The notes under the pieces are model-generated. The model ran no database searches, was not told where the DNA came from, and saw only the letters and a program-made list of their open reading frames with translations. The translations under genes were made by a program, and so were the position numbers. Source: [Clostridium] aerotolerans DSM 5434 (lineage in GTDB: Bacteria > Bacillota > Clostridia > Lachnospirales > Lachnospiraceae). Taken from it: a stretch of 64,000 nt of DNA. Position 1 is the first letter of the stretch. Every line of letters begins with the position of its first letter. This document shows, one piece after another, positions 16,989 through 25,640 of the stretch. The DNA lies in the NCBI RefSeq assembly GCF_000687555.1, contig NZ_JHWJ01000014.1, positions 62,001-126,000 on the forward strand. The letters are read 5' to 3'.

Positions 16989-18092
16989 ATGCGATATGGA
17001 AAAAAGGCAACGGCTTTTTTATTGGCTGGGCTTATAGGGACCGCTTCCCTTATACCTGCTGGTACAGCCTGGGCTGCCACCGGTTGGGTCTCAGAGGGTT
17101 CCCAGTGGAAATACATTGACCAGGATGGGTCTGTTCATAAAGGATGGGTCAAGACATCAGACGGCAAATTTTATTTCCTTGATCTTTCAACTGGTTTAAT
17201 GTCGACTGGATGGAAGCAGATTAACGGAAGCTGGTACTATTTTCATTCCAATGGTGCCATGGCTACCAAGTGGATTCAAAATGGCGGAAAATATTATTAT
17301 CTCATGGATGATACAGGGATCCTTGTTAAGGGTTGGCTTAAGATAGGCAATGATTATTATTACATGAAGGGCGACGGAGCTATGGCTACCGGTTGGCGGG
17401 AGATGGACGGCGGCTGGTACTACTTTAAGGACGATGGCAAATGTGTCATTGGCTGGGGACAGGTAGGAAATGACTGGTTCTATTTCGGCTCTGACGGAAA
17501 GATGGTTACCGGCTGGAATAAGATTGAGAATTCTTATTATTATTTAAATGGTGATTCTAAATCTGTATTAGGCAAGATGATGACTGGGTGGCTCAGTGAC
17601 GGCACCAATAAGTATTATATGGATACAAGCAACGGCAAGATGGCCCATGGCTGGAAACAGATCGAAGGATCCTGGTATTATTTTAATGATTCTGGTCATA
17701 TGATGACTGGGTGGGTTCAGCTCTCTAATGTTTATTACTATCTTGATCCTTCAACCGGAAAGATGGCAACAAACACCACTTTGACCATTGATGGAAAAAG
17801 CTATTCCTTTGCTTCTAACGGAGCGTACCAGAACAATAACGGCACTCCGACTTCCACATCGTCAAACGGAAATTCTTCAGATACCACTCCTGGCAATTCA
17901 AACACAACACCAGGCGGGACTAACTCATCTGGATCTGGTTCTGGCGGACCGGGAGGTACTTCTTCCGGAAATAATACATTAAGCGGAACTCCGGGCAGCT
18001 CCTCCAATGACACACCTGGAGGCTCCTCGAACTCTTCCAACAGCGGCGGCGTATACCAATTATCTCCTGGACTTACCAATGGTCCTGGCTGA
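16989..18092 (+). CDS. Secreted choline-binding repeat protein with Ser/Gly/Pro-rich tail
   Basis: This 367-residue protein starts with MRYGKKATAFLLAGLIGTAS, a signal peptide ending near AWAA. About eleven 20-residue choline-binding repeats then fill residues 30-280 (GWKQINGSWYYFHSNGAMAT is typical). The last 85 residues are low-complexity Ser, Thr, Gly, Asn and Pro, ending YQLSPGLTNGPG. No catalytic domain is present. ATG 16989 has GGAGG 11 bases upstream; an in-frame ATG at 16962 lies before that site. It may be an adaptor, adhesin or structural protein held on choline-bearing glycan. It follows the choline kinase fusion gene and may be co-transcribed with it. Confidence 0.88.
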   Translation: MRYGKKATAFLLAGLIGTASLIPAGTAWAATGWVSEGSQWKYIDQDGSVHKGWVKTSDGKFYFLDLSTGLMSTGWKQINGSWYYFHSNGAMATKWIQNGGKYYYLMDDTGILVKGWLKIGNDYYYMKGDGAMATGWREMDGGWYYFKDDGKCVIGWGQVGNDWFYFGSDGKMVTGWNKIENSYYYLNGDSKSVLGKMMTGWLSDGTNKYYMDTSNGKMAHGWKQIEGSWYYFNDSGHMMTGWVQLSNVYYYLDPSTGKMATNTTLTIDGKSYSFASNGAYQNNNGTPTSTSSNGNSSDTTPGNSNTTPGGTNSSGSGSGGPGGTSSGNNTLSGTPGSSSNDTPGGSSNSSNSGGVYQLSPGLTNGPG

Positions 18093-18113
18093 TTGATTTG
18101 ATTTAGTATCTGT

Positions 18114-18151
18114 GTGGGTATCTGCAACAAGGCGCAGGTACCCACTTTTTT
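18114..18151 (+). terminator. Rho-independent terminator
   Basis: GTGGGTA (18114-18120) with TCTGC pairs with GCAGGTACCCAC ending at 18145, followed by six T. It lies 20 bases after the preceding stop and separates that gene from the lysozyme gene. Confidence 0.9.
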
Positions 18152-18210
18152 GCTTTATTACATAAAAAGTTACCAAATAATAGAATTACAAGCGATAAGG
18201 AGGTTTTGTT

Positions 18211-20031
18211 TTGAGACACAAAAAGATAGTTATTCGGTTTGCAGCGGCTACGCTTTGCGCTTTTATGGGCATTTCAACCGGTTTTTATCCTGCTATGAAT
18301 TCCTGGGCAGCAGCCGGTTATGAACGGGTGAATGGTACTTATCAGATGAGAGATGGTACAGTTTTAGATAAGGTCATTGCAAGAGGTATCGACGTTTCCA
18401 GATGGCAGGGCAACGTAGACTGGACAGCCGTGGCTGCCAATGACGTAAGCTTTGCTATGCTGGGAACCAGGTCAAAAGGCGTGATTGATCCTAATTTTCA
18501 TACCAATATCCGTGGAGCTTCTGCGGCTGGGATTAAAGTAGGTGCATATATCTACTCTCTGGCTACGACTCCTGATATGGCACGGGAAGAGGCTGATTTT
18601 GTGCTTAACCTGGTCAAGGATTATCCTGTTAATTTCCCCATTGCATTTGATGCAGAGGACAGTGCCACACTTGGTTCTCTTCCTCCTACTCAGGTCAGCG
18701 AGATCATCAATGCGTTCTGCGACCGCATTCAGGAAGCCGGATATTATCCAATTGTTTATGCAAACGATTACTGGCTGACCAATAAGATTGATCTATCTCA
18801 AATGAAACGTGATGTCTGGGTTGCCCGCTATGAGGCGCAGCACAAATATTCAGATCCTATTATGTGGCAGGTTACCAGTACCGGATCGATTCAGGGCATC
18901 AACGGCAATGTTGACATTGATTTTCTTTACAAGGATCTGACTCCAAAGCTTCCTGGAAATCTCTGGAGAACCATTGGCGGCAAGACCTACTACTATCAGA
19001 ATTATGCGGTTCAAAAGGACAGCTGGATCAACGATGGAACTGGCTGGTTCTATATGAATGGAGAGGGCCTGGCATCCACCGGATGGCTGGAAAAGGATGG
19101 CCAGAAATATTACCTTGATGAAAGCAATGGACGTATGAACACTGGCTGGAAACAGCTTTCTGACCGTTGGTATTTCTTTAACGGAAGCGGTGCTATGAAT
19201 ACTGGGTGGCTGACGGATAATGGATCCCGCTATTATTTAAATAATGACGGTACCATGGCATCCGGCTGGTCTACCATTGATGGAAAGAAATATTATTTAA
19301 ATGATTCCTCTGGTCAAATGGTCACTGGTTGGAAGAACCTGGACGGTAAATGGTATCATCTTCAGGACGATGGCGTAATGTCTACCGGCTGGAAGGATAT
19401 TAACGGAAAGCGGTATCATTTGAACAATGACGGAGTGATGGCTACTGGCTGGTTCACAGAAGGTGATTCTAAGTACTTCCTTGGTGACAGCGGTGCAGTT
19501 ACTACTGGCTGGTCAAAGCTTGATGACACCTGGTACTATTTTAATCAGGGCGGAAGCATGGCATCAGGATGGACGAATGTGGACAATACCTGGTATTATC
19601 TGTCCAAAGAAGGAAAAATGCAGACTGGCTGGCTGGATGACAGGGGCACTAAGTATTACTTAAGCACCTCTTCTGGTAAAATGACCGTTGGCTGGAGACA
19701 GATTGATGGCGCGTGGTACTATTTCAATGAAGGCGGCGGCATGGCAACCGGTATGGCACAGATTAATGGGAAACAGTATTATCTGAATCCTTCTGATGGT
19801 AAGATGGCGGTTTCTACGAACATTAATGTTAATGGTGTTTCCTACACGGTAGATTCCAATGGTGTTTGTACGGTAACGCCTCAGGAGACTCAGGGAACCC
19901 CTACTCAGGAATCCCAGGCACAGACGAATCAGCCAGGGGATGGAAGCACTCAGACTCCACCGGCTGAGACTACTGCTCCTGCTCAGGGTCCTTCCAAAGA
20001 GGTTGGTCCTGGTGTTGGGTTGTCTAAATAA
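18211..20031 (+). CDS. GH25 lysozyme with choline-binding repeats
   Basis: This 606-residue secreted autolysin-like enzyme starts with a signal peptide (residues 1-34). The GH25 muramidase domain covers about 55-245: IDVSRWQG at 60-67 supplies the first aspartate and FDAED at 146-150 the catalytic acid pair. The enzyme cuts beta-1,4 bonds between N-acetylmuramic acid and N-acetylglucosamine. About fourteen choline-binding repeats fill 250-555, then a Thr/Gln/Pro-rich tail. The start is TTG at 18211 with AAGGAGG seven bases before it; no ATG start fits the signal peptide. The layout parallels phage and pneumococcal choline-dependent lysozymes. It is probably a host enzyme, as no phage genes are nearby. 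Confidence 0.93.
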   Translation: MRHKKIVIRFAAATLCAFMGISTGFYPAMNSWAAAGYERVNGTYQMRDGTVLDKVIARGIDVSRWQGNVDWTAVAANDVSFAMLGTRSKGVIDPNFHTNIRGASAAGIKVGAYIYSLATTPDMAREEADFVLNLVKDYPVNFPIAFDAEDSATLGSLPPTQVSEIINAFCDRIQEAGYYPIVYANDYWLTNKIDLSQMKRDVWVARYEAQHKYSDPIMWQVTSTGSIQGINGNVDIDFLYKDLTPKLPGNLWRTIGGKTYYYQNYAVQKDSWINDGTGWFYMNGEGLASTGWLEKDGQKYYLDESNGRMNTGWKQLSDRWYFFNGSGAMNTGWLTDNGSRYYLNNDGTMASGWSTIDGKKYYLNDSSGQMVTGWKNLDGKWYHLQDDGVMSTGWKDINGKRYHLNNDGVMATGWFTEGDSKYFLGDSGAVTTGWSKLDDTWYYFNQGGSMASGWTNVDNTWYYLSKEGKMQTGWLDDRGTKYYLSTSSGKMTVGWRQIDGAWYYFNEGGGMATGMAQINGKQYYLNPSDGKMAVSTNINVNGVSYTVDSNGVCTVTPQETQGTPTQESQAQTNQPGDGSTQTPPAETTAPAQGPSKEVGPGVGLSK

Positions 20032-20132
20032 TCTATTAGTATGATTAAGGGTTGCTGACACACTTTCGACTAAGAGGATGTCACAACATAAATTTATGAC
20101 AGAATTCTATACAATAATATCATATAGATGAC

Positions 20133-20220
20133 AAAAATACGTCTTGAGACGGGGTTCTAAGTCTGATATGCTACCGCAGCATATTAAACTGTAGCTAACC
20201 ACCGATTAAGACGTATTTTT
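20133..20220 (+). terminator. Long terminator-like stem enclosing a structured 62-base loop
   Basis: A perfect 13-base inverted repeat (AAAAATACGTCTT at 20133-20145, AAGACGTATTTTT at 20208-20220) ends in T. Inside it ATATGCT (20166-20172) pairs with AGCATAT (20178-20184), with a possible GGTT/AACC stem around it. It lies about 100 bases after the lysozyme stop. A simple terminator would not need the 62-base interior, so a small structured RNA is possible. Confidence 0.55.
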
Positions 20221-20348
20221 TATAACAATATTTTCACTCTACTTGCCCAGCTGATAGTTTCAAACAAATCCATCAGTAACAAAATTCAATGCTTGTATGC
20301 TATATTTCACCTATAACAAAAGATAATTGTATATTTTTAACTTTACAT

Positions 20349-20377
20349 TTGAAGAACACTAGTTCTTATGGTAAAAT
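20349..20377 (+). promoter_or_regulatory. Promoter of the holin-like toxin gene
   Basis: TTGAAG (20349-20354) and TAAAAT (20372-20377) are 17 bases apart, with a TGG extended -10. Transcription would start about 65 bases before the toxin ATG. Confidence 0.7.
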
Positions 20378-20448
20378 ATTCATATGGAACAATCATGTTA
20401 ATACAAGGAGGTGGCCTTCCATTTTACATAAGATGGGAGGTGATGCAG

Positions 20449-20532
20449 ATGGATTTTGACTTTAAAGACCTTATGGCTTTTGGCATGTTCATCATTGCAT
20501 TGCTTACCTTTATTTATAATAATCGTAAGTAA
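20449..20532 (+). CDS. Small holin-like toxin of a type I toxin-antitoxin system
   Basis: This 27-residue peptide begins MDFDFKDLMAFGMFIIALL and ends TFIYNNRK. It has a short charged start, one membrane helix and a basic tail, as in the putative holin-like toxin family of Firmicutes. Such peptides insert in the membrane and are normally silenced by an antisense RNA. ATG 20449 has GGGAGG eight bases upstream; an in-frame ATG at 20443 is too close to the site. The sequence after the stop holds two CCACC/GGTGG-type hairpins usual for these loci, and a divergent promoter lies beyond. Confidence 0.82.
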   Translation: MDFDFKDLMAFGMFIIALLTFIYNNRK

Positions 20533-20533
20533 A

Positions 20534-20660
20534 GTTTTTCTTTAAACCCAAAAATGGGTACAGAAAAACCACCCTTGTATACTTTGACCGGTATCAGGTG
20601 GCGATTCTGTCCATTTAATATAGGCCAACCTCTTGTATGAGGTGGTTGTTCCTCTTTATA
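20534..20660 (-). ncRNA. Predicted antisense RNA antitoxin
   Basis: A consensus minus-strand promoter at 20666-20694 would start an RNA near 20659 running toward the toxin gene. It would cover the toxin mRNA's 3' part: the stem with AACCTC/GAGGTGGTT (20626-20648) and the CCACC/GGTGG stem (20569-20601). It would end in a stem of GTTTTTCT/AGAAAAAC around ACCCA/TGGGT (20534-20569). The overlap of about 125 bases gives full complementarity to the toxin 3' region. Ends are inferred. Confidence 0.65.
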
Positions 20661-20665
20661 TATTA

Positions 20666-20694
20666 ATTATAATCAATTCTGTTTCCAAATTCAA
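20666..20694 (-). promoter_or_regulatory. Promoter of the antisense RNA
   Basis: On the minus strand TTGAAT (20689-20694) and a perfect TATAAT (20666-20671) have a 17-base spacer. The only thing downstream on that strand is the toxin 3' region, so it fits an antitoxin RNA. Confidence 0.75.
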
Positions 20695-20749
20695 GTGATT
20701 TCTAAAAATATCCTATAACCCGCATAAAATAACAACAGAGATCGGATAT

Positions 20750-21685
20750 CTACTCTTCCACATTCTTCGTCTCTCCCACAATATATATGGGCCTATCCTT
20801 TAACTCCGCAAAGAGGATTGCAATATAATTTCCAATAACGCCTACAATTAGAAAAAGAACCGCGAACATAAAGCAGATCAGTACAATGGTAGTTGCATAT
20901 CCATTGGGAGTTCCCACTCTGGCCCAGCTCCATATGGTGTAGATCATCATAGCCAGACCCAGGACTCCAGCACCGCAGCCGGCGTAAATGCCAAGCTTAA
21001 GAGGAAGGTTGGAAAAACACATAATGGTATTCAAAGAAAATGCGATCAGCTTTTTGATGCTGTACTTACTCTCTCCTGCTACTCTCACTCTGGCTTCGTA
21101 TTCAATCGTAGTTTTGCGAAAACCAATATTTTGAACATAGCCTCTTAAGAAGCGTACCTTTTCTCTGTAATTGTCCTTTAAGACCTTTCCAGCCTTCTTC
21201 GATATGGCGAAGAAGTCTGAGGCATTTGGCTCAAATTTAACGTCAGAAAGGACGTTAATGAGATGGTAAAAGGCAGATGAGGCAAGATTTTTAAACCAGC
21301 CTGCTGATTCATTCTTGGTACGAACCATATTGATGACATCATACCCCTCCGATAACTTCTTTACAATTTCAGGCAGATATTCCGGTGGGTGCTGCAAGTC
21401 TGCATCCATGCAGACGATACCGTCCCCTTTACTGTAATCCAGTCCGGCAATCATAGCTGCTTCATGGCCGAAGTTTCGGGAGAAGCTGATGACTTTTACT
21501 TTTTTGTCTCCTTCTGACAGCTTGGTCAGCACCTCCATGGTGCTATCCTGGCTTCCGTCGTTGACAAATATGAGTTCGTAATCCCAGTCAAGACTCTTTA
21601 GAATGCCTGCTGTCTCTTTATAGAACTGGTCGAGAGCCAGTTCTTCGTTATAGCATGAGACTACGACCGATAGTGTTTTTTCCAT
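20750..21685 (-). CDS. GtrB-like polyprenyl-phosphate glycosyltransferase
   Basis: This 311-residue GT2 enzyme has FVNDGSQDST near residue 40, MDADLQHPPE near 94 as the metal and nucleotide site, and RVAGESKYS before the membrane part. Two membrane helices at about 235-257 and 268-290 are typical of the GtrB/CsbB/DPM family. These enzymes move glucose or another sugar onto undecaprenyl phosphate, for use outside the cell by a GT-C transferase. Two polytopic membrane proteins directly upstream could be the partners. A GAGGAG site precedes the ATG. It is the last gene of the ABC/heptose operon. The sugar is not known. Confidence 0.9.
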   Translation of the reverse strand: MEKTLSVVVSCYNEELALDQFYKETAGILKSLDWDYELIFVNDGSQDSTMEVLTKLSEGDKKVKVISFSRNFGHEAAMIAGLDYSKGDGIVCMDADLQHPPEYLPEIVKKLSEGYDVINMVRTKNESAGWFKNLASSAFYHLINVLSDVKFEPNASDFFAISKKAGKVLKDNYREKVRFLRGYVQNIGFRKTTIEYEARVRVAGESKYSIKKLIAFSLNTIMCFSNLPLKLGIYAGCGAGVLGLAMMIYTIWSWARVGTPNGYATTIVLICFMFAVLFLIVGVIGNYIAILFAELKDRPIYIVGETKNVEE

Positions 21686-21740
21686 AATTTATGCTCCTCA
21701 AGCAGGTACCTTCATACTCCCAATAGGAAGGGCTGCGTTG

Positions 21741-23126
21741 TTAATTTTTCAATGATTCACGGGAATGGAATATGCTGTAACCATTTTCCTTTAGAATAGT
21801 AAGTGCGCTGCGCACCTTGGCACCGCTGTCCTCGCGGTTTTTTCTATATTCAAATTTATCCCGAAGCTCATCGTCTGACAGATTTTCAAAATCAAGTGCC
21901 AGTTCTACCCTTTTTTCATATATTTCCAAACGGTTGGGTGCTTTTTTTATTTCGTAGTAAGTGGTGTAGATATTACCCATGAGAAATACCGCAGCGGCAA
22001 CAGCTCCCACGAGGCGGACAAACTTTTCAGGCCTTCTTTTTCTGCTTTGAACAACCAGGCAGAAGGTAAGCAGAATTCCCAGAATGCCAGTCTGAAACTG
22101 CAGAGCATACCTGGAGCTTATCCCGTAATTTTCCTGAAGAAAGATCCATCTGGAGATGACAATTAGTACATGGTTTAATCCTCCTGATACAATGAGGATC
22201 AGTGGAAATATGGTTTTCTCATAGAGGCGATATTTTAGGTTCCACCAGAGGGCTATAAGATACAGGGCTATAACAAAGAATCCCAGGATCAGGAACGGGA
22301 GATTTGTATGAAAAATCTTTTCTGCCCTCTCCCCTCCTATTACCATGGAGGAAAATGACTTTACAAAGAACCGAACAAAAAAGCCTGGGGTTACTTTTAG
22401 CTGTTCCAGTATGGATCCTGTAGCAGGGGCTGCATGATCCTCGATTGCATAGGAGTTACTCCAAAGATACAAGCCCAGGGAAAGGAAGGCGCTTACTCCA
22501 TACAAGCAGTAATCCAATTTCCCTCTTCCCTTTTTTAAGAGGAATAGTACGCCGCAGGCTAATATTACGGTTACGGAATAGATTGCACAGTATGGGCCTG
22601 CCACTAAAAGAGTGGTGGCAAATGGCAGTAATAAAAGCTTTAGCTTGTCATGAGGTTTTTCCTCTCCGCTCCATACACGGTCTAAAATCTCATAGTGATA
22701 ATAGAAGCATACAAAGGATAAAAAATGGGTCCAACCACTTCCATTGGTCAGCATTTCCCATTTATTCAGACTGAAAAGGACCACCATAAGAAGGGAAAAC
22801 CAAAGGAATGGTATCTTTTTTCTCAGGCAGTAGGTGGCAATTACACCTCCGGATAATCCTAAAGCAAGTACACCCAGGACACGGTCAAACATGGTGTTGT
22901 AGCCAAATAAATAGATATTTATAATTCTTCCAAGATAATTGGCCGGTACCCTGGTCAGGATATCAGGAACAAAAAACTTGGCTGGGTTCCATACATCTGG
23001 CAGGTAGCTGTTTACCAGGCGGACATAATCGGAATAGATTCCGTCGCAGGTAGCGGAAAAGATATACCAGAGACCGAATACCGTTCCTAAGAGGGGTAAG
23101 AGATAATACAGATATTTACGTTTCAT
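21741..23126 (-). CDS. Polytopic membrane protein, possible GT-C partner
   Basis: This 461-residue protein has about ten or eleven membrane helices and a soluble, charged C-terminal tail of about 60 residues. The first outer loop holds an acidic cluster (CDGIYSDYVR) where GT-C enzymes place a catalytic aspartate, but no family motif is certain. It lies between a GT-C-like protein and the GtrB-like transferase. The set of three resembles the Gtr and CsbB/YfhO glycan-decoration systems, in which a lipid-linked sugar is flipped and added outside. Flippase, transferase and accessory roles are all open. Confidence 0.6.
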   Translation of the reverse strand: MKRKYLYYLLPLLGTVFGLWYIFSATCDGIYSDYVRLVNSYLPDVWNPAKFFVPDILTRVPANYLGRIINIYLFGYNTMFDRVLGVLALGLSGGVIATYCLRKKIPFLWFSLLMVVLFSLNKWEMLTNGSGWTHFLSFVCFYYHYEILDRVWSGEEKPHDKLKLLLLPFATTLLVAGPYCAIYSVTVILACGVLFLLKKGRGKLDYCLYGVSAFLSLGLYLWSNSYAIEDHAAPATGSILEQLKVTPGFFVRFFVKSFSSMVIGGERAEKIFHTNLPFLILGFFVIALYLIALWWNLKYRLYEKTIFPLILIVSGGLNHVLIVISRWIFLQENYGISSRYALQFQTGILGILLTFCLVVQSRKRRPEKFVRLVGAVAAAVFLMGNIYTTYYEIKKAPNRLEIYEKRVELALDFENLSDDELRDKFEYRKNREDSGAKVRSALTILKENGYSIFHSRESLKN

Positions 23127-23140
23127 GCTTCACCTTACCC

Positions 23141-24973
23141 TTAGTTTGCTGTGATATCCGCTACCACGGACAGACGGTCTTCCCCTCTTTGCTCCGTTGC
23201 TGCATCATAGAAAAAGTTGCTTTCAAAGGTAAACTCGGACACCTGGGAAGGGGCTACATCAAATTCAGCCGTTACGGTACTGGCATCGATTGGAATGACT
23301 CTCTGTTCGCTTCCGTTGACGGTAATAATGATGTGTTCCATGCCGGTAATCACTCCGGGATAATAGAATTTAAAGGTAATCTTTCCTTCATTTCCTGCCA
23401 TGATACGGGCCTTGGCATTCTCATCAAGCCAGCCGTCTTCATAGCAGCCGTACACTCTCTCAAACTTTAAGTTACGAACGAAATCCGTGATATCCTGGAA
23501 CGCATTATGGGCTGGGTCCTCCCTTAATATGAGCATATTGGGAGTGATGAGTCCAATGGATCCCATGGAATCGATGAATGTCACTTCCGTGCCTTCTGCT
23601 GTCCGTTTCTTATCAAAGGTCTTAAAAAAGGTACGGGCGGTAAAATCACTCATTTTATAAGTATTGCCAATGATATATATTTTCTTACCGAAAAGCTTTT
23701 CCTTATAGTTTCCGTAGGTCTCCTCTGCCAGGGAATTGTAGCGGAGCTGATTGGACCAATAGTAGAGATTATCGTATTTTCCGCGGTAAAAGCTTTCCAC
23801 CGGGAACATAATCAGGCCGTAAAGAACAAACAGGCCGCAGTATAACAGAGGTTTGGAAAGATTTGCATTCAGCTCTTTTTTCGGCACCGTCACCCCGCAC
23901 ATATAGGCGGCAAACAGCCAGGCGGCTGTCATGGAGACATAAATCCAGCGGGTTTCCACACGTATGGTGACGCTGGAGGAACCGATGCACAAGGCAATAA
24001 AGAGAAGGAACAGACCAATGACTTTTAACCTGATTTTGCGGTCCTTTTTTTCTTTGATTACTACGGCAAGAAATATAAGGGTCATAATTGCCAGCATAAG
24101 GCCGGAAACCATGACAAGGACCCGAATCCAGGCAGGTGATGCGTCCCAGCTTAATCCGCTTAGATGCTCCGGGCCTGCATTGATTCCAAAGATATAAAGA
24201 ATCTGGCTCACGGCATATTTTAAAACACCGGTTATTTTAAAGGTTTCTGCGACTGTAGTTCCTCCGGTTCCTGCCGGAGAAATGCTGCCGATGGTGAAAA
24301 AGCGAATCGCCTGAACCGCTGCAAATGCCAGAGTGGTGGATATCCAGGGGACTAGCTTTCTCTCTTTTTTCATCAGAAACGCAACGTAGAAAAGAGGCAG
24401 AAGAACCATATACCGTTCATGGATAAAGCAGATGGCAAAGTAAAGAGCCACGGAACAAGGAATGAGGGCTTTTTTTGCAGGTTCCTCTGTGATATAACGA
24501 TACAGGCAGTAAAGGATTCCAATGGCTGCCCAGAGAGCGAGAGTTTCCATTAAGCCGTATACCTGGCTGATCTGATAGTAGGACATACGGGATAAGAGAT
24601 ACAGGATACCTGTTAAAAATCCCATGGTCCACCTTCCGGATAAGCGTTTTCCAAAGCGGTATACCGTATAGGCGATACAGACATTGACCAGTATATTGAT
24701 TGGTACAAACCAGCCAATATGATTACCTGCGATCATAAGCTCCAGCCATGAAATCAGATTAAATACGAAACGGAACCGGGTGCTTCCTAATGGGAAGACA
24801 TACTCCCTAAAGGATTGTTCTCCGTAGCAGGACCACAGATAGAGGTCATCCATGTAAAGTCCTTTTATTTCAATGCCCCTGTTAATGAAGAAAGCAAAGG
24901 CCAGCAAAAGTACGGCTGCTATGATTTCATCTTTCCATGCGGCTTCCTTGCCTATCCATTGTCTGTCTTTCAT
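23141..24973 (-). CDS. GT-C-like membrane glycosyltransferase with outer beta domain
   Basis: This 610-residue protein has about ten to twelve membrane helices in residues 15-400. A soluble C-terminal region of about 200 residues follows, rich in beta strands (KITFKFYYPG, EHIIITVNGSEQRV). The first outer loop reads GLYMDDLYLW; an aspartate pair there is the catalytic signature of many GT-C enzymes, which use polyprenyl-phosphate sugars. GGAGG precedes the ATG. Its neighbours are the heptose genes upstream and the GtrB-like enzyme downstream, so it may transfer a lipid-linked sugar to the polysaccharide outside the membrane (inference). Confidence 0.68.
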   Translation of the reverse strand: MKDRQWIGKEAAWKDEIIAAVLLLAFAFFINRGIEIKGLYMDDLYLWSCYGEQSFREYVFPLGSTRFRFVFNLISWLELMIAGNHIGWFVPINILVNVCIAYTVYRFGKRLSGRWTMGFLTGILYLLSRMSYYQISQVYGLMETLALWAAIGILYCLYRYITEEPAKKALIPCSVALYFAICFIHERYMVLLPLFYVAFLMKKERKLVPWISTTLAFAAVQAIRFFTIGSISPAGTGGTTVAETFKITGVLKYAVSQILYIFGINAGPEHLSGLSWDASPAWIRVLVMVSGLMLAIMTLIFLAVVIKEKKDRKIRLKVIGLFLLFIALCIGSSSVTIRVETRWIYVSMTAAWLFAAYMCGVTVPKKELNANLSKPLLYCGLFVLYGLIMFPVESFYRGKYDNLYYWSNQLRYNSLAEETYGNYKEKLFGKKIYIIGNTYKMSDFTARTFFKTFDKKRTAEGTEVTFIDSMGSIGLITPNMLILREDPAHNAFQDITDFVRNLKFERVYGCYEDGWLDENAKARIMAGNEGKITFKFYYPGVITGMEHIIITVNGSEQRVIPIDASTVTAEFDVAPSQVSEFTFESNFFYDAATEQRGEDRLSVVADITAN

Positions 24974-25003
24974 CTCATCCTCCTGTGTTTTGGGCGAACC
25001 CGT

Positions 25004-25639
25004 TTAAAAGAACCGCTCTTCCAGCATCAGGCACAGTGCGTGATAAACAGGAAGGTGAAGCTCCTGAATTTTAAATGTCTCTGACTCAGGTACTACAATG
25101 GAAACGTCGGCTGTCTTTTTTAACTGGCCTCCGTCTTTTCCCGTAAGTCCTATGGTCTTCATGCCTAGTGCCCTGGCGGCTGTCATGGCGTACATTACAT
25201 TTTTTGAATTGCCTGAGGTGGAAATACCAAGGAGTACATCTCCCTTTTTTCCATATCCATAGGTCTGCTGGGCAAATATCATCTCTCCATCCACATCATT
25301 TAAAAAGGCGGTGGAAAGGCCAGGGTGACCGGTCAGTGCAATAGCTGGAAGTCCTCCCTGAAGCTTTTCAGCCAGGGCGCTTCCCAGTTCTGGGTCTATT
25401 TCTTTCAGTGTCTCTTGAAACTCAGGAGATACGCTGCGGCGTTTTACAAAGCCTTTCATCAGTTCTCCAACGATATGTTCTGCATCGGCACAGCTTCCGC
25501 CATTTCCTGCGATGAGAAGCTTACCGCCATTTTCATAACAGGCTTCAAGAATCTCATAGGCATTTTTAATCTCTTCCTTGATACAGGAAAGAGAAGGGTA
25601 GCGTTCCATCAGCTCTTCTAAGTATTTCATGGGTTCCAT
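25004..25639 (-). CDS. gmhA: Sedoheptulose-7-phosphate isomerase
   Basis: This 211-residue SIS-domain protein has GNGGSCADAEHIVGEL near residue 45, the sugar phosphate loop STSGNSKNV, and ETFKIQELHLPVYHALC near the end with the catalytic glutamate and metal-binding histidines. GmhA turns sedoheptulose 7-phosphate into D-glycero-D-manno-heptose 7-phosphate. An insert of about 20 residues (around 70-95) lengthens it compared with typical GmhA of about 190. It starts one base after the phosphatase stop and has AGGAGG upstream. The four heptose enzymes are contiguous, which makes the assignment firm. Confidence 0.93.
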   Translation of the reverse strand: MEPMKYLEELMERYPSLSCIKEEIKNAYEILEACYENGGKLLIAGNGGSCADAEHIVGELMKGFVKRRSVSPEFQETLKEIDPELGSALAEKLQGGLPAIALTGHPGLSTAFLNDVDGEMIFAQQTYGYGKKGDVLLGISTSGNSKNVMYAMTAARALGMKTIGLTGKDGGQLKKTADVSIVVPESETFKIQELHLPVYHALCLMLEERFF

Positions 25640-25640
25640 G

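Noticed and set aside
17801-18145. 114-codon minus-strand frame, Pro/Glu-rich
   Set aside because: Antisense of the Ser/Gly-rich tail of the choline-binding protein; it also crosses the terminator.
17200-19800. Tandem 60-base DNA repeats, considered as a CRISPR array or minisatellite
   Set aside because: They are in-frame codons for choline-binding repeats with diverged third positions; there are no unique spacers.
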